A stretch of DNA of 64,000 nucleotides from positions 1,116,001 to 1,180,000 of the forward strand of contig OY723296.1 in assembly GCA_963210315.1 (NCBI GenBank), written 5' to 3'. Below, piece by piece: positions 63,001 to 64,000 of this stretch. Under the pieces are notes generated by a model. It was not told the origin of the DNA, made no database searches, and worked only from the letters and a program-made list of their open reading frames with translations. Within the stretch, counting starts at the first letter, position 1. Each line of letters begins with the position of its first letter. A program made the translations under genes and the position numbers. This DNA is from Rhynchopus euleeides (Eukaryota; Euglenozoa; Diplonemea; Diplonemida; Diplonemidae).

Positions 63001-63972
63001 CAGTGATAGAAAATACGTAAAAAACGTTCAACGTATTTGAACGTTCAACGTATTTTTAAAAAAATGCGTAGAAGTTGAACGTTTTTTTGGCTTTTGGGCG
63101 TTTTCACCCACTGGGTGCACTCTACACATGAAATCCCCCCTAGCAGTAGGGGGTGGGCCCCCTGCACACACTAAAGGGGACACCTGTGGGATGGAGAGTG
63201 TCACGCGTGGCGAAAAGGCGGTGAAAACGGGGTTCTGTAGTCCGAGAAGGGGCGGGACCCGGAAAGGGGTGGTTGGTACCCCCTCTTTTCAGGGTTGACT
63301 AACTCCGGAAAAGCGGGGGTACCAACCCCCTCTCGACCTATCTCCCAGTTTTACCCCACTCGACCGGCTGGAGTCCGTCGTGTAGAGGAAGTGGATGGCC
63401 GAACGTGAGCTGGATTTAGACCGTCGTGAGACAGGGTGGTTTTACCCGACTGAGAGAGAACACCTCGAGCCGGCGTATGTCGACAGCAATATGGGGAACT
63501 CCCATTTCAGTCCCTGGTATCTACGTGTCCGAGCGGACAGTGCCGTGATGCTCCCACTGGATGGATTATGGCTGAACGCCTCTAAGCCAGAACCCAGTCT
63601 AGAGACATACGTGACTTGCCAGAACCGTGGGATATCCCGCATGGGAGAACCGTATGGGATTTCCCACCTGCAGGGGTTCACCTCAACTGCACCAGCCCGC
63701 TTCATGGAGCAAAGGACAAGGGATGCTGTCGACTGCATCGCGAAGCAAGTCGCTGTAAAATCGTGCTCCAAGGACGTCTTCCGCACGGTTGTCGTGGTGC
63801 CACCAACTCGCCCTTGCTCTGCTTGAGGAAAGGTGGGTTTGTGACTGGTGGCCCCTGCAGACGGTAGGCAATGTGAGAAACGTTCAAATACGCTGAACGT
63901 TCAACGTATTTGAACGTTCAACGTATTTTTAAAATCGGGATTCTGAAAAATACGCGTATTTTGCCTTCACTG
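63001..63972. mobile_element. 972-bp inverted-repeat element carrying LSU rRNA sequence
   Basis: Left CAGTGATAGAAAATACG, right CGTATTTTGCCTTCACTG; both are flanked by CCCTAGGG (62993-63000 and 63973-63980), which reads as an exact 8-bp hAT-type duplication. Because that octamer is a palindrome, a TA duplication with longer ends (TA-GGGCAGTG) is equally possible. Inside each end is an array of AACGTTCAACGTATTTGAAC words (63028-63085 and 63880-63932). The middle holds a degenerate 3' part of large-subunit rRNA. Confidence 0.75.
63401..63606 (+). pseudogene. Degenerate 3'-terminal fragment of LSU (28S) rRNA
   Basis: GAACGTGAGCTGGATTTAGA and CCGTCGTGAGACAGG match the universally conserved LSU segment near the peptidyl-transferase end, and GGATTATGGCTGAACGCCTC with TAAGCCAGAA matches the conserved 3' end (usual: TTATGACTGAACGCCTCTAAGTCAG). 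Only about 150 bases separate the two, fewer than normal, and the near-invariant sarcin-ricin loop AGTACGAGAGGAACC cannot be found. It is therefore a decayed, internally shortened copy, not a working rRNA gene, and it sits inside an inverted-repeat element. Confidence 0.85.
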
Positions 63973-64000
63973 CCCTAGGGGGGGCTAATTCAACCAAAAA

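Noticed and set aside
63401-63606. Functional LSU rRNA gene end at the window edge
   Set aside because: The sarcin-ricin loop is missing, the fragment is too short between its conserved parts, and it is enclosed by inverted repeats.
63395-63826. 143-codon open frame on the + strand
   Set aside because: It runs through the recognised LSU rRNA fragment, so the frame is accidental.

Overview
The window is nuclear DNA of a GC-rich unicellular eukaryote. The genes are eukaryotic: mitochondrial-type Hsp90 (TRAP1), ribosomal protein uL11, PRPP synthetase, a Rad1-like checkpoint clamp, a cyclin, cytochrome b5 and a cyclase-like receptor. Two genes are split by GT-AG introns of 196 to 539 bases, and every gene I accept is on the + strand. 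I cannot assign a lineage; nothing in the sequence is diagnostic. The TRAP1 homologue carries an arginine-rich presequence, so a mitochondrion or related organelle is expected. Long C or G runs (8 to over 20) are scattered through almost all non-coding DNA.

Layout. 1-3.6 kb: end of a gene with two OTU-like domains (base composition lower in GC than the other genes), then short repeats. 3.6-6.0 kb: membrane receptor with a cyclase-like domain. 6.0-14.2 kb: gene-poor, repeat-rich. 14.2-30.4 kb: gene-dense block with Rad1-like, cyclin-like, a single-pass membrane protein, an S9 peptidase-like protein, a cytochrome b5 protein, TRAP1, uL11 and a tiny membrane protein. 30.4-47.9 kb: about 17 kb without a convincing gene. 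It holds a palindromic element, two adjoining inverted-repeat elements, and a segmentally duplicated stretch. 47.9-50.0 kb: PRPP synthetase in four exons. 50.0-54.0 kb: spacer with another palindromic element. 54.0-61.3 kb: one 2457-residue coiled-coil protein with a repeated Cys/His motif. 61.4-64.0 kb: a stack of nested repeats, ending in a 972-bp inverted-repeat element that carries a decayed 3' end of large-subunit rRNA.

The genes are housekeeping or signalling genes with no operon-like link. The two main themes are these. (1) Nearly every start codon is preceded within about 10-30 bases by a pyrimidine-tract/AG site resembling a 3' splice acceptor, which suggests spliced-leader trans-splicing or regular 5'-UTR introns. 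(2) There are many small non-autonomous DNA transposons: a ~108-bp family with 3-bp target duplications, a hAT-like insertion whose empty site survives elsewhere in the window, and several elements whose ends are arrays of a short palindromic word. No transposase gene is visible. All calls come from reading motifs by eye; no database search was possible.
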